A DNA stretch of 64,000 bases from Exophiala sp. HKRS030 (GCA_023897205.1 JAHWDD010000002.1:620001-684000), one strand, 5' to 3'. Counted from the stretch's first letter, positions 34,908 to 45,826 are shown. Notes: generated by a model not told the origin, from the letters alone. Numbers and translations: made by a program.

Positions 34908-35693
34908 AATGAGATGTCGGTCGCGGAGTAGTATTCTAAGAGACTTGAGGAGGGAAGTCCGTCAACAGGTAGTCCAGAGACTTGAGAGTGTCTGGTCTAC
35001 GAAAGGGTAAGAAGGATAGAGGAAAATTGTTTCTCGTATCCTTTACGTGAGATCAGATGTCCGGACTCTGACTCTTGAGTTCAAGTTACACGGAACCACA
35101 ACCGAGGTGATGTCGACGTCGGTGACAAGGATGATGCGGAGTAAAGAACGCCACGGTCCAGTCACATCGTAGCGATTGCTTTCGCTCTCGACACCAAACG
35201 GGTCGTGTGGTCGATCGACCAAAACGTCCCCCGCAAATATGAACGAGGCGTCCTCGTATATATTGCGGGGGGGGGGGATGTTTTGGTGGTTGAGCCAAGG
35301 GGAGGGCTTTTCCCTTAAACGAGGTCCAAGTTCGGGCATGTATTTGCACGAACCGGAGGTACATTACCGTCGAGTGATGGTGATGAGAGCTCAGAGAGAG
35401 ACTTTGGGCAAGATGTTCGGTATACATCAACTCTACCTAACTTAGAATGAGAGCGATTAAAATGCCGTCTCATCCATGTCGACCCGCTTGGTCTATCTCG
35501 GTCTCTTCTCGTAGTCCATCATATTTACCCACCCTTGGTAAACCTGCAAGCACGCACTACTCCGCATACTTATCCGTGACGATGGAGAGTGTTAACATTA
35601 ATAAATGGTCTTGTCTTGATCAAGCTGGCTTCCACTCATACCTCACGTTCTTGTTCCCAATTCGATTAAATAAATAAAAGTTCATAGTCCAAT
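34908..35693. promoter_or_regulatory. Divergent promoter region with poly-G tract
   Basis: The 786 bp lie between the starts of the monooxygenase (minus) and the amidotransferase (plus), so both promoters are here. A run of 11 G (about 35267-35277) follows a TATATATT stretch. No gene is supported. Confidence 0.5.
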
Positions 35694-36568
35694 ATGATTG
35701 CCAAAAACCCAGTTCCACGGCGTGTCGCCATCATACGCAACTACAAACTCAACGGGCCATGGGGTCAGGAGATGCTCGATTCGTTTACCGATTTGATTCA
35801 TGCCGCTGACAGGGATGCTCTCGTGGAACATTTCCAACCCATCGACGGCGGCGAATTGCCAGATTCCTCCAAGTTCGACTTGGTGATCTTGACCGGTGGC
35901 ACGTACGACCTCACACAGCCAAACATTGAGGTTTGGGTGGCACAACTACTGGACTGGGTGAGAGACGTGGTCGCGAATCACCCCGACACAAAACTTCTCG
36001 GTATATGTTGGGGCCACCAGGCCATATCGCACGCACTCGGAGGCAAGATAGCCTACAGACAAGGGGGAACATTGGTGAGACTCGATGATGCAACACTGGA
36101 AGTGAAGAGGAAGACTCCGACTAAGTCATTTTCTGCTCTCTAGGTGGACGTGGTAGACATTCCTCTTACTGAGACTGGTCGCAAGTTCTTTACGGATCTC
36201 AATTCATTGGTAGGAACCTCTCGATTGTCTAGATTTGTCCAGTCCAGTCCAAAAAAGCTGAGTTGAAAGTACAGCGACTTCACAAATTCCACAAACGTAT
36301 TGTCGCCGAACCACCTCCGGGTTTCAAACATCTAGCAGAGAATCACGAGATATTTATATCAGAGTCTGATCAGGTCATGACGTTCCAAGGTCACCCTGAG
36401 ATGACGGCGAAAATTGCCCAAGGTATCATCAGTGGACGAGATGCGTCGTACTTCCCAGACCCGACTCCAGAAGGAATTGCACAACTCAATCACAATCTAG
36501 AAAAGGACGAGGACGGAAAGAAGGCATTTTCGAGAGTCATGTCGTGGGCTTTTGACGTGACAAGCTGA
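35694..36568 (+). CDS. Class I glutamine amidotransferase-like protein
   Basis: Three exons (35694-36074, 36144-36209, 36263-36568) give 250 residues, a stand-alone GATase1 domain. The nucleophile is in GICWGHQ and the His and Glu of the triad in QGHPEM. LTGGTYD forms the oxyanion region. Proteins of this kind are often annotated as GMP-synthase-like, but there is no synthetase domain. Stand-alone members hydrolyse gamma-glutamyl amides or supply ammonia to a partner. It lies 81 bp tail-to-tail from a glutamine-synthetase-like gene, the same pair of functions as bacterial gamma-glutamylation pathways for amines and aniline. Function in that sense is inference. Confidence 0.9.
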
Positions 36569-36649
36569 CCAGCCGGTCATGTTCGATCTAGATCTCTAAG
36601 GGTGTTGCGAGTGCGAAGCGTCCGTTTCAGGTAGCCCCGATGCCTTGTT

Positions 36650-38348
36650 TTAAACGGTCTCAATATATCGCTTAAACTCCCTATCAAGACAATCTGTTAG
36701 CTAAGAACATTACGAAGTGATGAAAGATGCAATATATCATAAATAGGGAAGGACAAAGTACGTACCAATCCGTAACAGCCTCTTTGTATAGACGAATCTC
36801 ATGTTCTCGTGACGACGAAAAGAGGTCGACAAATTCATCCGAAAAGATCTCACGAGCAATACTTCCTGGCGCTTTGAACCGAGCGACAGCTACATCCAAA
36901 GTATTCGATAATGACTCTGGCTTGTCCTTTCGGAGCAAAGTTGGCGGGACCGGGATCTCAAGCTTCTTCTGGACTCCGCGCCATCCTGCCCCTAGAAGTG
37001 CAGCGAGTGCATAATGAGGATGTAAATCAGCCCCGGGTATTCTGATCTCGAACCTCGTCGCACCAGGTTTGGACACCGGAGGCGCGATCAGCCGAATAGC
37101 AGAATTCCGATCTTCCAAACCCCAACCGAGTGTCGTGGGCGCCCAGTAGTTCTCGATGAGGCGTTTGTATGAATTGATGGTTGGCGCGAGGAGCGGCATT
37201 AGATCTGGGATTGCCGTCAACAGACCAGCCAGGAAATACCGTCCGATATCCGAGAGTTCTTCAATGTCCTTCCATTTGGCATTCTTATCCGGTGTTTTTC
37301 GTGCAAACACATTCTTACCCGTGGAATCGGTCAGTGATATGTGGATATGTCCAGAATTACCACATTGGCCATAGACAGGCTTTGCCATGAAGCACGGTGT
37401 GACATGATGTTCAATGCCTAATGACTTTACCAGGAACCTGGACGGGGTCAGCTCTCGTCGATTTGACTCGAATGGGAGACTGGGGATACTTGAAGAGTGT
37501 CACTCTGTCAGCCATCTCGTCGATCTCGCTCATCTTCAATGCCTGTGTGAATCATCAACTACCGAGATAATGGTTCACTGCAACTCCATTGACACAACAT
37601 ACAGCCTCAAAGACTCCAGGAGCCGCCTCGGTATGCCAACTCTCCAAATTCGTCCTAAATTGAACACACTTGTCGAATATCTGATGAAAGTAGGTTTTGG
37701 TGGCCAGTGGGCGTATCGAACTATATGTGAAGATACCCGAGGTCAAGTATCGAAGGCTGCTTGGGGCATTCTTGTCGAGGAAGGATGTCAGATCTCGAGG
37801 GTCTCCATTATTGGTATAACCATTCTCGGTCGGTGTTTGGAAGTTCATAAATTCTAGTTCCACTACATACACTCGATAAGTTTCTTTGTCACGTTTTAAT
37901 ACGAGAGAAGCCACCACTCACCTCCTGCCATTGACTTGAATCCATGTTTCCCCAATTCCTGACAGAACGATCGGAGGATCGTTCTTCCATCAGCAGGGAC
38001 TGGGCTATCGTGGGACTCAAACCGGAGTAGGAAGAATGGTATGTTGTCTTCCCAGGGTATTCGTCGGAAGGATGAAACATCCGGTATGGCGGTGAAATCG
38101 CCAAAGCCTTCCAACACTGAGGTCGAGCTTTGTTCAGTCTTGAACAGGACATCGTGCATGTCCCAGCCGAACAGCACCGAACTGAACCCAAACCCATGCT
38201 CGAGACTTGACAGGAACTTGTCCTTGTCCATGATCTTACCCCGTAAGATGCCATCACAATCGACACCGGCCGCCTTTACTTTGTGATCGGCAGCCAATAT
38301 TTTGTAGATGTTATCCCTTGTAGGAATTTCGGCAGCTAGTTCCCCCAT
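36650..38348 (-). CDS. Type I-like glutamine synthetase / gamma-glutamyl-amine ligase
   Basis: Five exons (37922-38348, 37603-37862, 37490-37542, 36766-37437, 36650-36680) total 1443 bp and give 480 residues, close to bacterial GS type I and PuuA and longer than the fungal assimilatory enzyme (about 360). The metal-binding VELEF, the HTEAAPGVFEA block, NSGHIHISL and RFEIRIPGAD are all present, as is VDCDGILRGK near the N-terminus. The last exon encodes EFKRYIETV. I start at the ATG at 38348 (MGELAAEIPTRD); the frame is open about 50 codons further but without a usable ATG. The family joins the glutamate gamma-carboxyl to ammonia or an amine using ATP. With the neighbouring amidotransferase, an amine substrate is plausible. 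Confidence 0.88.
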
Positions 38349-40067
38349 GTTGAGGAGTAAGCTGTTTTCGAACCGCCTTTTGAATGCAAGTCCGGATGTA
38401 TCGAAGACCTTTTGAACGGTCGGTGAATTTCCGTGAGTGAGGTTGATATTCGCCAAGCCGATGTCAGTCAGGGCCCCTTTGATCAGGTCGTTTCACAAGC
38501 AAAGCGCTGAGGTCAGGCAGCCAAACATGACGGATCTACCTATCTGTTCCAGATGTTTCATATGTTCGATATCAAAACATTGAAGTTGAGATTGAAATAG
38601 TCCGGAGATCTGCGTAGGAAGCAAACCACCTCATGCTCCATTGACAGGAGATAAGAATGGCTCACTCAACTCTCCTACCCATTCGGGATTTCCTGGTAGA
38701 TCTCTCGACCCCACCAAAGGTCGAGCAGATTGCTGACAAGACCAGCTGGGCATTCATCACGTCTCACAATGTACAACAAACAAGGTGCTGTCATTTATCA
38801 ATGTTGGCAGCTTTGGTGAAAAATGGGACTCGGTTGTGCCACACTGTTTTGCTCTTCTTCATTCTAGGCATGATGCCCGTGTACGCCAAGATAGTATAAA
38901 TAGAATGCCGTTGGTTCCCAGGAGCTTTGTTGTGTCCATCACCATCGTATCGTACTGCAACATGTGATGAGAGGAGAGGACGAGGGAATTGACGCCTCGG
39001 TGCAGTAAGACAGTCTGAGGATGTCTAGACCTTGAGACGGCATCTATGTTGACAACGATGAGATGACGTAGTGGAAGATAAGTCAAGTCAATCCTCAACT
39101 CTTTTCCAAATCAATTCTGGGATGTCGAGGGATCATCATTGGGTTGAAGAGTTGTGCTTAATCATTCAGCAGAGATGCCGCGGATGAGGCCTTTTTCAGG
39201 TGCTGGCCGGGCTTACCTAAGGCACCTAAGGTACCTCTAAAGTACCTGTTAGCGGATATTATGCTGGGTTGTTCTAGGTGGTCTATTCGGGTGATGTACT
39301 GAAGCATCGTGCCGCCCCCTTCTTCTTCTCTACTGTCTGTTTCTTCGACCTCCAGATTGAATTCACCCGGACAAACTCCTATTGTGCTCTCAATTCTTCT
39401 CACTCTTTGGCTCGTAAAGGGAAATGAGAACCTACTTGATAAGTTATTAATCTCGTAGGATCGAGGTAAGGTAGTTTCAGTAGCATCCGCTTTCAACCTC
39501 CGAAATTCTTGCGTCTGCCGCGTCTTCTACAACGTGCCTATCAAATAATTATTTGAATCCTCATCTTCCCAATTGTAATCATCATGTGGACTGTTTGGCC
39601 TGACCCACTAGTGACTGATTTCGCAAGTCTTCGTTCGATCAAGCTGTTAACACCCTGACTAATCTGCTGCATCTTGCATGGCGCCGCCACCGCATCAAGC
39701 CCACCAATGACCCAATCGCCCAACGAGGGGTGATAAAGACGTTATTGCAAATACTCGGACCTGAGTGGGTGGTTTGACCCATGACCAAAGGTTCATGGCG
39801 CGCGCCCCGGTTCCTTTGCTGACTGTTTATCCTTCTCGGTCTCGATCTTTCGCTACCAGAACGAGAAGTATTCCAAATGGCATTTCTTGCCGGTGATGAG
39901 AATGGTGGAGGGTGGGAAGTGGAAACATGGGTTTCATTCAAGTATAAGTAGAGGAGGGATGGTAGGTGTTTGAACAAGTCACCAAGAAAGATAACTCTCA
40001 TCTCTTCTTTACTATATCATCCGACAAAAAAAACAATACAATCTCAACAAGAGACCAAAACACAATC
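38349..40067. other. Intergenic region between glutamine-synthetase-like and catalase-like genes
   Basis: About 1.7 kb. No supported gene. Bases 39213-39250 hold a cluster of ACCTAAGG and GTACCT units. The part just upstream of 40068 contains TATAAGTA near 39942 and an A-rich leader, likely the promoter of the catalase-like gene. The divergent arrangement means the promoter of the glutamine-synthetase-like gene is near 38349-38700. Confidence 0.5.
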
Positions 40068-41137
40068 ATGCCTCTGTCTACCAACGAAAAGACCAACGAG
40101 ACGGCATCCACCTTGGTCAAGACTCTCCAAGGTGCCTTTCATACTCCTCCAGGGTATAGACCAGGTACGTCTCCTTTTTAATGTCTTCTGTTTATCTACT
40201 TCACTCCTTCTTCCTGAGGTCGTCCCACCAACTCAAACCGCGTCACTGACGTTGTCTTCAGCCCACGCTCGAGGAATCCTCCTCAGCGGAACGTTCACTC
40301 CATCCTCCGAAGCCGCCGGCCTGAGCAAGGCACCACATTTCAACCAACCGTCCACCCCGATCCTCGTGCGGTTCTCAAACTCTACGGGCATCCCTCAGAT
40401 CCCCGACAATGCCAACGACGCCAACCCACGCGGCATGGCGGTCCGCTTCAATCTGCCGGACGTCAACGGCCGCCGCCACCACACCGACATCATCACGCAC
40501 TCGACCCCCTTTTTTCCCCGTCCGGACCGGCGAGGGGTTTTTGGAATTGCTCAAAGCCATAGGGGCTTCCTCCGCCCCCGGAGCTCCCACGTCCCCTTCC
40601 CCCATCGAGGAGTTTCTGGGCAAGACCCCGTCGGCCAAGGCTTTCGTCGAAGCTCCCAAGCCCACCCCGGCCAGCTTCGCCACGGAAAACTATTTCGGGG
40701 TCAACGCCTTCAAACTTTTGTCGGCCGACGGTGGGACCGCGTTCGTGAGGTACCGCGTCACTCCGGACGCCGGTGCGGCCCACCTGTCCGACGAAGAAGC
40801 CAAAGCCAAGGACGCGGCTTTCCTGCACAACGAGATCCAGACTCGAATCATCGACGGAGGGGCCAGTCTCACCCTGTCCGCCCAGGTCGCGGACCCGAAC
40901 GACACCACCGACGACGCGACGGTGCGGTGGCCCGAGCAACGCAAGATCGTCAAACTCGGCACGATCAAACTGGAAACCGTCGTCGATGACAACGACGAGA
41001 AACAACGTACCATGATTTACGACCCGGTACCCAGGGTCGAGGGTGTCGAGGCCAGTGACGACCCTCTGATCGACATGAGGGCCAGTATCTATCTGGTCTC
41101 GGGCAGGGAGAGGAGAGCGGCCGGACCTCATCATTGA
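40068..41137 (+). pseudogene. Small catalase-related peroxidase (SrpA-like), frameshifted in this sequence
   Basis: Exon 1 (40068-40164) encodes MPLSTNEKTNETASTLVKTL and joins exon 2 (40262-41137) as RPAHARGILLSGTF. The family blocks follow: RFSNSTGIPQIPDNANDANPR, GMAVRFNLP, HTDIITHSTPFFP, VRTGEGFLELL, RYRVTPDAG and a C-terminus ending RERRAAGPHH. These are the haem-binding core of small catalase-like peroxidases (about 320 residues). The reading frame changes between HSTPFFP and VRTGEG, within CCCCCTTTTTTCCCC (40505-40519). The two exons sum to 973 bp, one base more than a multiple of three. Both halves are otherwise intact and share the same C/G-ending codon style, so this is either a very recent break or a base-call error in the homopolymers. 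Marked as pseudogene for the sequence as given. Confidence 0.75.
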
Positions 41138-41546
41138 TCCATATGACACTTGGCTCTTTTATGCCTGCGTAATCTACCCACTTGGATCGAACGCCGTGGC
41201 GAGGACTGATTTAGTCTCAAGTCACCTCGTATGACTTTATATATTCCTTGATATGATCTTGCAGGGTATTCAGGAAATCTGATTCCGAGCTTGATCATTT
41301 TCGCCCATCTTCACACATGCAAGGTTTCACGTTTCATCCAACCAAGATATCCTTTTACCGTGGCTATCGATCCTTGATCAGTAGAAAGGGAAAATAAAAA
41401 AAAGAGATTCATAATCAAAGACTCGTTTCCCCCCCCCCGTACAACACACACACAGAGTAGTACCATCTCACTCCAGCAGCCTAAACACCCGCGCCTCCCC
41501 CCCAATGACAGAGTGCCGTCACGGACATGGACAAGATTGTTCCCAA
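41138..41546. other. Convergent 3' spacer with C10 tract
   Basis: About 410 bp between two facing stops. Holds a run of 10 C (41429-41438) and a short CA repeat just after it. No gene. Confidence 0.5.
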
Positions 41547-42947
41547 TCACAACCAATTCTGACCTCTTGTCCTTCTTCCTTCCTTTTCCCCCTTGTACAT
41601 TCCCTTTTTGCTGGTGGGGATCCCCATGCCCACCAGACTCGTCATCATCAAGAGACCCGCCTCGACGGAATCGATGACATTGATCGTCCTCCGTCCGTCC
41701 TCGTCACGGACGGCGTCCTTGGCCGCTCGAACCAACTCGGTCATACCGGCACAGCCCAAGACGATCGTGTCGGCTCCCTTCGCCGCCAGGCTGCGGGCAG
41801 AGTGGGCCATACGTTTGGCCACCTCTTCTCTCGGTCGGGCCTCGAGCTCCAAGACGCCCAGATGGGTGGCCTCGCTTCCCACATAAAAGTGGCCGAGTCC
41901 GTAGGCGGCGACGGCGTCGTCTTGTAAAATTCTGGAGCGTGCGCCGGTGGCTATGATCCCGAATCGTCCACCGATCATCCGAGCCGTGTAAAGACTCGCC
42001 TCCATGATGCCGATGATGGGGACATCGTAAGACTCCCTCAAGGCGTCGATCAGTGGATGTTTCGAAAAACATGCCACGATCATACCGTCGTAGTTTTGTA
42101 CCGTCTCCCCGTTGCTGGCGGCGTACTTGGCCAGGTCTCGCAATACAGCCTCGGTGGACATGATGGCGTCGGTGGTGCTTTCGATGGCCGTCGGGGCAGG
42201 GTAAGGAGCCGTGTAACCCGTCACCTCGACCCCCGTCGGGATGATGGGCCTCAACGAGGTCAGGCAGGCTTCCGTCATGGGCCGGGTCGAGTTGGGGTTG
42301 ATGAGCAAAATCTGAAAGGGTCGTTGTCGGGGAGGTGACGTGACGGGGGTGGAAAAGGGTGATTTCGTGGTGGTGCTCGAACTCGTTGGCCGCGTGCTTG
42401 GTCCGCTCATGTTGGCCGAGCGGGACACCGGCCGTGACGACTGCGACGCAGCGGCCCCACTGTGCTGTGCGAAAAGTGGTTGAACCGTCTGTTGGGGTGG
42501 TGAGATGGGAATTGGCGGTTGTCCTCCTCCGAGGGCGATGGGATAACTTTGTCCGAGTGTGCTGCTGCGCGATCGTGAATTGTCGGCGAATGGGTTCCCA
42601 GCTGGCACTCCAGCTTCATTTGTGGGCGATTGTGGTTGTGGCGGAGGATAATTTTGACTGGGGAATCTATTACCGCCACCACTGTAGGCCTGTTGTTGCT
42701 GAGCTGGAGGAGATTGTGATGGTGAAGGCCCTCCGCCGCCACCGTATTGTGAAGGTCCAGGTCCCGACATGTGGCGGGGTTGTTGCTGATAAGAAGACGA
42801 TGAATTTTGCATGTCGTCGGTAGAAGAGTTTTCGAAATTGATAAATGTGTGTTGTTGTGGTTGAGGTTGAGGGGAAGAAGATCGTGAAGAAGAACCACCT
42901 GGTCGAAGGGAAATGGGATGTTGTTGAGGTTGTTGTAATTCGGCCAT
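41547..42947 (-). CDS. Asp/Glu/hydantoin racemase family protein with long disordered N-terminus
   Basis: A single frame of 466 codons. Residues about 211-445 form a complete racemase domain: FQILLINPNSTRPMTEA at the start, the first catalytic Cys in VACFSKHPL (C293), GIMEAS, and the second Cys in VLGCAGMTEL (C399). Two opposed cysteines are how this cofactor-independent family inverts a carbon acid; members act on hydantoins, allantoin, Asp/Glu or arylmalonates. Residues 1-210 are Gln/Ser/Pro/Gly-rich and disordered, far from the usual 230-250-residue proteins. An internal Met at residue 180 would give a more normal protein of about 287. The stop is at 41547-41549. The hydrolase of N-carbamoyl-D-amino acids is the next gene upstream on the same strand, which favours a hydantoin-type substrate. 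Confidence 0.85.
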   Translation of the reverse strand: MAELQQPQQHPISLRPGGSSSRSSSPQPQPQQHTFINFENSSTDDMQNSSSSYQQQPRHMSGPGPSQYGGGGGPSPSQSPPAQQQQAYSGGGNRFPSQNYPPPQPQSPTNEAGVPAGNPFADNSRSRSSTLGQSYPIALGGGQPPIPISPPQQTVQPLFAQHSGAAASQSSRPVSRSANMSGPSTRPTSSSTTTKSPFSTPVTSPPRQRPFQILLINPNSTRPMTEACLTSLRPIIPTGVEVTGYTAPYPAPTAIESTTDAIMSTEAVLRDLAKYAASNGETVQNYDGMIVACFSKHPLIDALRESYDVPIIGIMEASLYTARMIGGRFGIIATGARSRILQDDAVAAYGLGHFYVGSEATHLGVLELEARPREEVAKRMAHSARSLAAKGADTIVLGCAGMTELVRAAKDAVRDEDGRRTINVIDSVEAGLLMMTSLVGMGIPTSKKGMYKGEKEGRRTRGQNWL

Positions 42948-43250
42948 TGAAAAAAGAAGAGCTTGGAATATCCAGAGGGCGAGTCAATTAAGCGAGGTTG
43001 ATTCTCTTGCTTGGTACTCTGTAAATGGAGTACTCCGGACGGGATACAAGGTCACTGATTCGTACAAATCAAAATCTGGGCAGCAAGGGGAACCAAGTCA
43101 AAAACTCGGCAAAAACACCAGCCAGGCTTGCAAAACAAAGAAAAGGGACCCAGTGAAGTCGCTAAATCCAACGGGACAGACGGGAAAAGGCGGTTTGACA
43201 ATTGACACGATAATGTGAGTGCGTGTGTGTCTATGTGGCACAGAGTGAAT

Positions 43251-43283
<33 letters not shown>

Positions 43284-44166
43284 CGGGTATTGGTGATGAT
43301 GGCGTGTTCGCCTGTTTTATTCTCCGACAACTTTCTTCTCAAACTGAGACAGATCAAACCCCCCTGCAGTTACGAGTAGTTGTTATCCAGGCGAAAGGAC
43401 AAGGGATTTTTTGGGGCGAGATTCTGGAGGAGGAACCTGGTGATGGTTTTTGTGGAGGGGGGAGAAGAAGAATAGATGAGGTAAGGAGACCGGTCACCGA
43501 TCACCACTGCGATTAGTGTCCAGAATCAATCTCAGGTAGGGAGTCGAGAGTAGGGATATTCTTGTAGATATCTACTGTAGAGGTAAGTTCAAGATGAAAA
43601 GAATGACCGGTGATGGGCGTCACTACAGTATATGTTTTATCTTACAGCCTACAGTTAATAAGTGCTAGCTATAGTCCGCATAGAAAGAACTCCGTAGGGA
43701 GTGCTTACTCTACTTTACAACCACTAATCCTCCCTTAACGATGCCCTAGACAAAATGCATCAGCCTCAGGCGTCCCGATCGTCCCAAGATATACGGAGTA
43801 GAGGTAAATAGAGGCTGGTTTTTAGGTGACGGAGATCTTCGTAAAGGGAGCCCGGACTTTTTGTGCTATATATATCTCAAACCACCTGGGAGGATTCCAT
43901 AGTTGAACCCCTGTACAGTACCGGAGCACTCGTAGTAAGTACTCCCGTATCGCGGTCCATCCCTCCCTCAGCCCCCGATAATAATAATGGAACCATCCTT
44001 CCAGGCCCTTCAGCCCAAACTCCAAACCTACCGAGCCTTTTAATTTACTGCTCATGTCCAGTTATATATCGCGTACGGATACTGAGTACTGTAATTAGGT
44101 CGGAATAGAAAAGAATGTACGACACCTACCAGTGTACTACGAGTACTCCGTTGGTAGGGGAGAGAT
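42948..44166. repeat. Intergenic region with (ATG)11 microsatellite
   Basis: About 1.2 kb. An uninterrupted (ATG)11 lies at 43251-43283. One TACGGAGTA copy is at 43792-43800, with related sequences ACTCCGTA near 43691 and TACTCCGTT near 44145. No gene is supported; the short frames here owe their length to the repeat. Confidence 0.6.
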
Positions 44167-45276
44167 CTATAAGAATTCAGGTTCCCGTACCCCAGTCTGT
44201 TCGGCAATCCGACCATAATGTTCGACACGTCTGTGCTTCTCAAAAGCAAACACTTTTCCTTTCCCGCGACGACACATGCCCAGGTCGATTTCGGCGACGA
44301 TCAATTCATCTTCCTCGGTCGAAGCTTCGACTACGACCTCCCCGTCACAATCCACGATACAACTGCCACCGATCAGAGGGTATTTGCCGTCTTCGAACCC
44401 GCACTTGGCCACGTTGATACTGAAACAACTGTTGGCGTAACTGTTGTAAGTCAGGCTGAGTTTGTTGTGGAAAAGTGCTTCGGCCTTTGCCTTTTCTTGA
44501 GTCGAGATCTTCTTGTTTGTACCCAACAATTCCGGAGCCCAGGCCGTGGTGTTGTAACCGCATAGCATCAGCTCGACCCCTTGTAAACCGTAAACCCTCC
44601 AGGCTTCCGGCCAGCGTCGGTCGTTGCAGATGATCATGCCGACGATGGGATCTCCCTTGCCCAGAGTGTCGGGCTCGTTGGGCTGTGCTCCAGACGTTTT
44701 TGTCAGGGTATCGGGAACGAGTTCAGGGGCCCGAAACGCCTCGAAGCCCAGATTCCCCGGTTTAAAGTACCTCTTCTCGAGTTGGTTCGTGGCGTTTTTG
44801 CGTTCATACGGTTCGAACGTCCCCGGCAGGTGAACTTTACGGTACTTCGAGACCACCTTGTCCACCTGTCCGGAGTAGTATATGCACGTGTTGTAGTGTA
44901 CGTGGTCGTCGCCTGTGCACTCGGCGTACCCGATGCTCACGTCCATCTTGTACTCGCGAGCCTTGTCAAAGAGAGGCTTCAGGTTTGGGGATTTGGTGAT
45001 GTCCCCGCCGACTTCTCGCTCAAAATACTTTTCCAGTTCTTCCCCCTCGAGGATGTGCCTGGGGAAAAATGTGACCGGAGCAATCTCTGGGTACACGATG
45101 AGTTTGGCATGGGCTTTGTGTGCATCGTCCATCAATTTCACCATTCGTCGGATACCTTCAGATCGGGGAGTGTCAATATTGATGGGTCCCAATTGAGCGC
45201 CCGCCACAATCACCTTTCGTGTCGATTCGGCCGTGTGGCCAGCCGTGGCGCCGTCGTTGGTCTGAATGGAACCCAT
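44167..45276 (-). CDS. N-carbamoyl-D-amino-acid hydrolase-like nitrilase-superfamily enzyme
   Basis: An intronless gene of 369 residues starting MGSIQTNDGA. The nitrilase Glu-Lys-Cys triad is E64 (VYPEIAP), K147 (KYRKVHLPG) and C217 (ICNDRRWPE). The sequence CNDRRWPEAWRVYGLQG around the cysteine is the form I know from bacterial D-carbamoylases, and the C-terminal KHRRVEHYG also matches. Bacterial enzymes are about 304 residues; here an insertion at roughly 185-207 adds length. The reaction is N-carbamoyl-D-amino acid to D-amino acid, CO2 and ammonia. Beta-ureidopropionase is the main alternative in the superfamily but has a different sequence around the cysteine. It shares its strand with the racemase, and its start faces the P450 at 45827. 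Confidence 0.87.
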   Translation of the reverse strand: MGSIQTNDGATAGHTAESTRKVIVAGAQLGPINIDTPRSEGIRRMVKLMDDAHKAHAKLIVYPEIAPVTFFPRHILEGEELEKYFEREVGGDITKSPNLKPLFDKAREYKMDVSIGYAECTGDDHVHYNTCIYYSGQVDKVVSKYRKVHLPGTFEPYERKNATNQLEKRYFKPGNLGFEAFRAPELVPDTLTKTSGAQPNEPDTLGKGDPIVGMIICNDRRWPEAWRVYGLQGVELMLCGYNTTAWAPELLGTNKKISTQEKAKAEALFHNKLSLTYNSYANSCFSINVAKCGFEDGKYPLIGGSCIVDCDGEVVVEASTEEDELIVAEIDLGMCRRGKGKVFAFEKHRRVEHYGRIAEQTGVREPEFL

Positions 45277-45826
45277 TGCTTATCAAGGATAGATTGTTTC
45301 GAGTGGTTCGAGTTGTTACAGAAAGTCCGATCTCCTGCTCATACAACTTATTACGGTGACTGTTACTTCGTATTCGTTGATCTAACTTCGGAGTGGTGTT
45401 CAAAAGTCAATTCCGCCGTCTATTTTGAATGTGATCCTGGTTGATGCGCTGGAAGAGAATCCTATCGCTCACATCTCCATGATCATCCTCGGATAGGCCG
45501 TGTAGACCCTCTCTTGCTCACAGACCATCGGTTCCCACTGTCGGCGGGCGGGTGGAATTGATAGGGACCGCGGTTTTGTCCGTTCCATGCGGACTTGTGA
45601 GGAGTGGACATCACCGTTGCGGGACAGTGATGAGTCGACGTGAGAACAAATGTTGAAGAGTCATCACCAATGCTAACGCCACGATTGATAACGACACACA
45701 TGTACTCCGTAAAAGGCTCGCCAGGCGCGTGCTGCTGATAATGCGACCACAGTCAGTACTCGTCGTTATTCTTCCTCTAGGCACTTTCAAGTGAGGCTCT
45801 CTTTTTTTTTCGGTGTTTCAGCGACC
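45277..45826. promoter_or_regulatory. Divergent promoter region, carbamoylase / P450
   Basis: 550 bp between two divergent starts. Contains a TACTCCGTA copy (45703-45711). No gene. A T-rich stretch precedes the P450 ATG. Confidence 0.45.

Noticed and set aside
40493..41149. 218-codon minus-strand frame over the catalase-like gene
   Set aside because: Antisense shadow; the conserved catalase-like blocks are on the plus strand.
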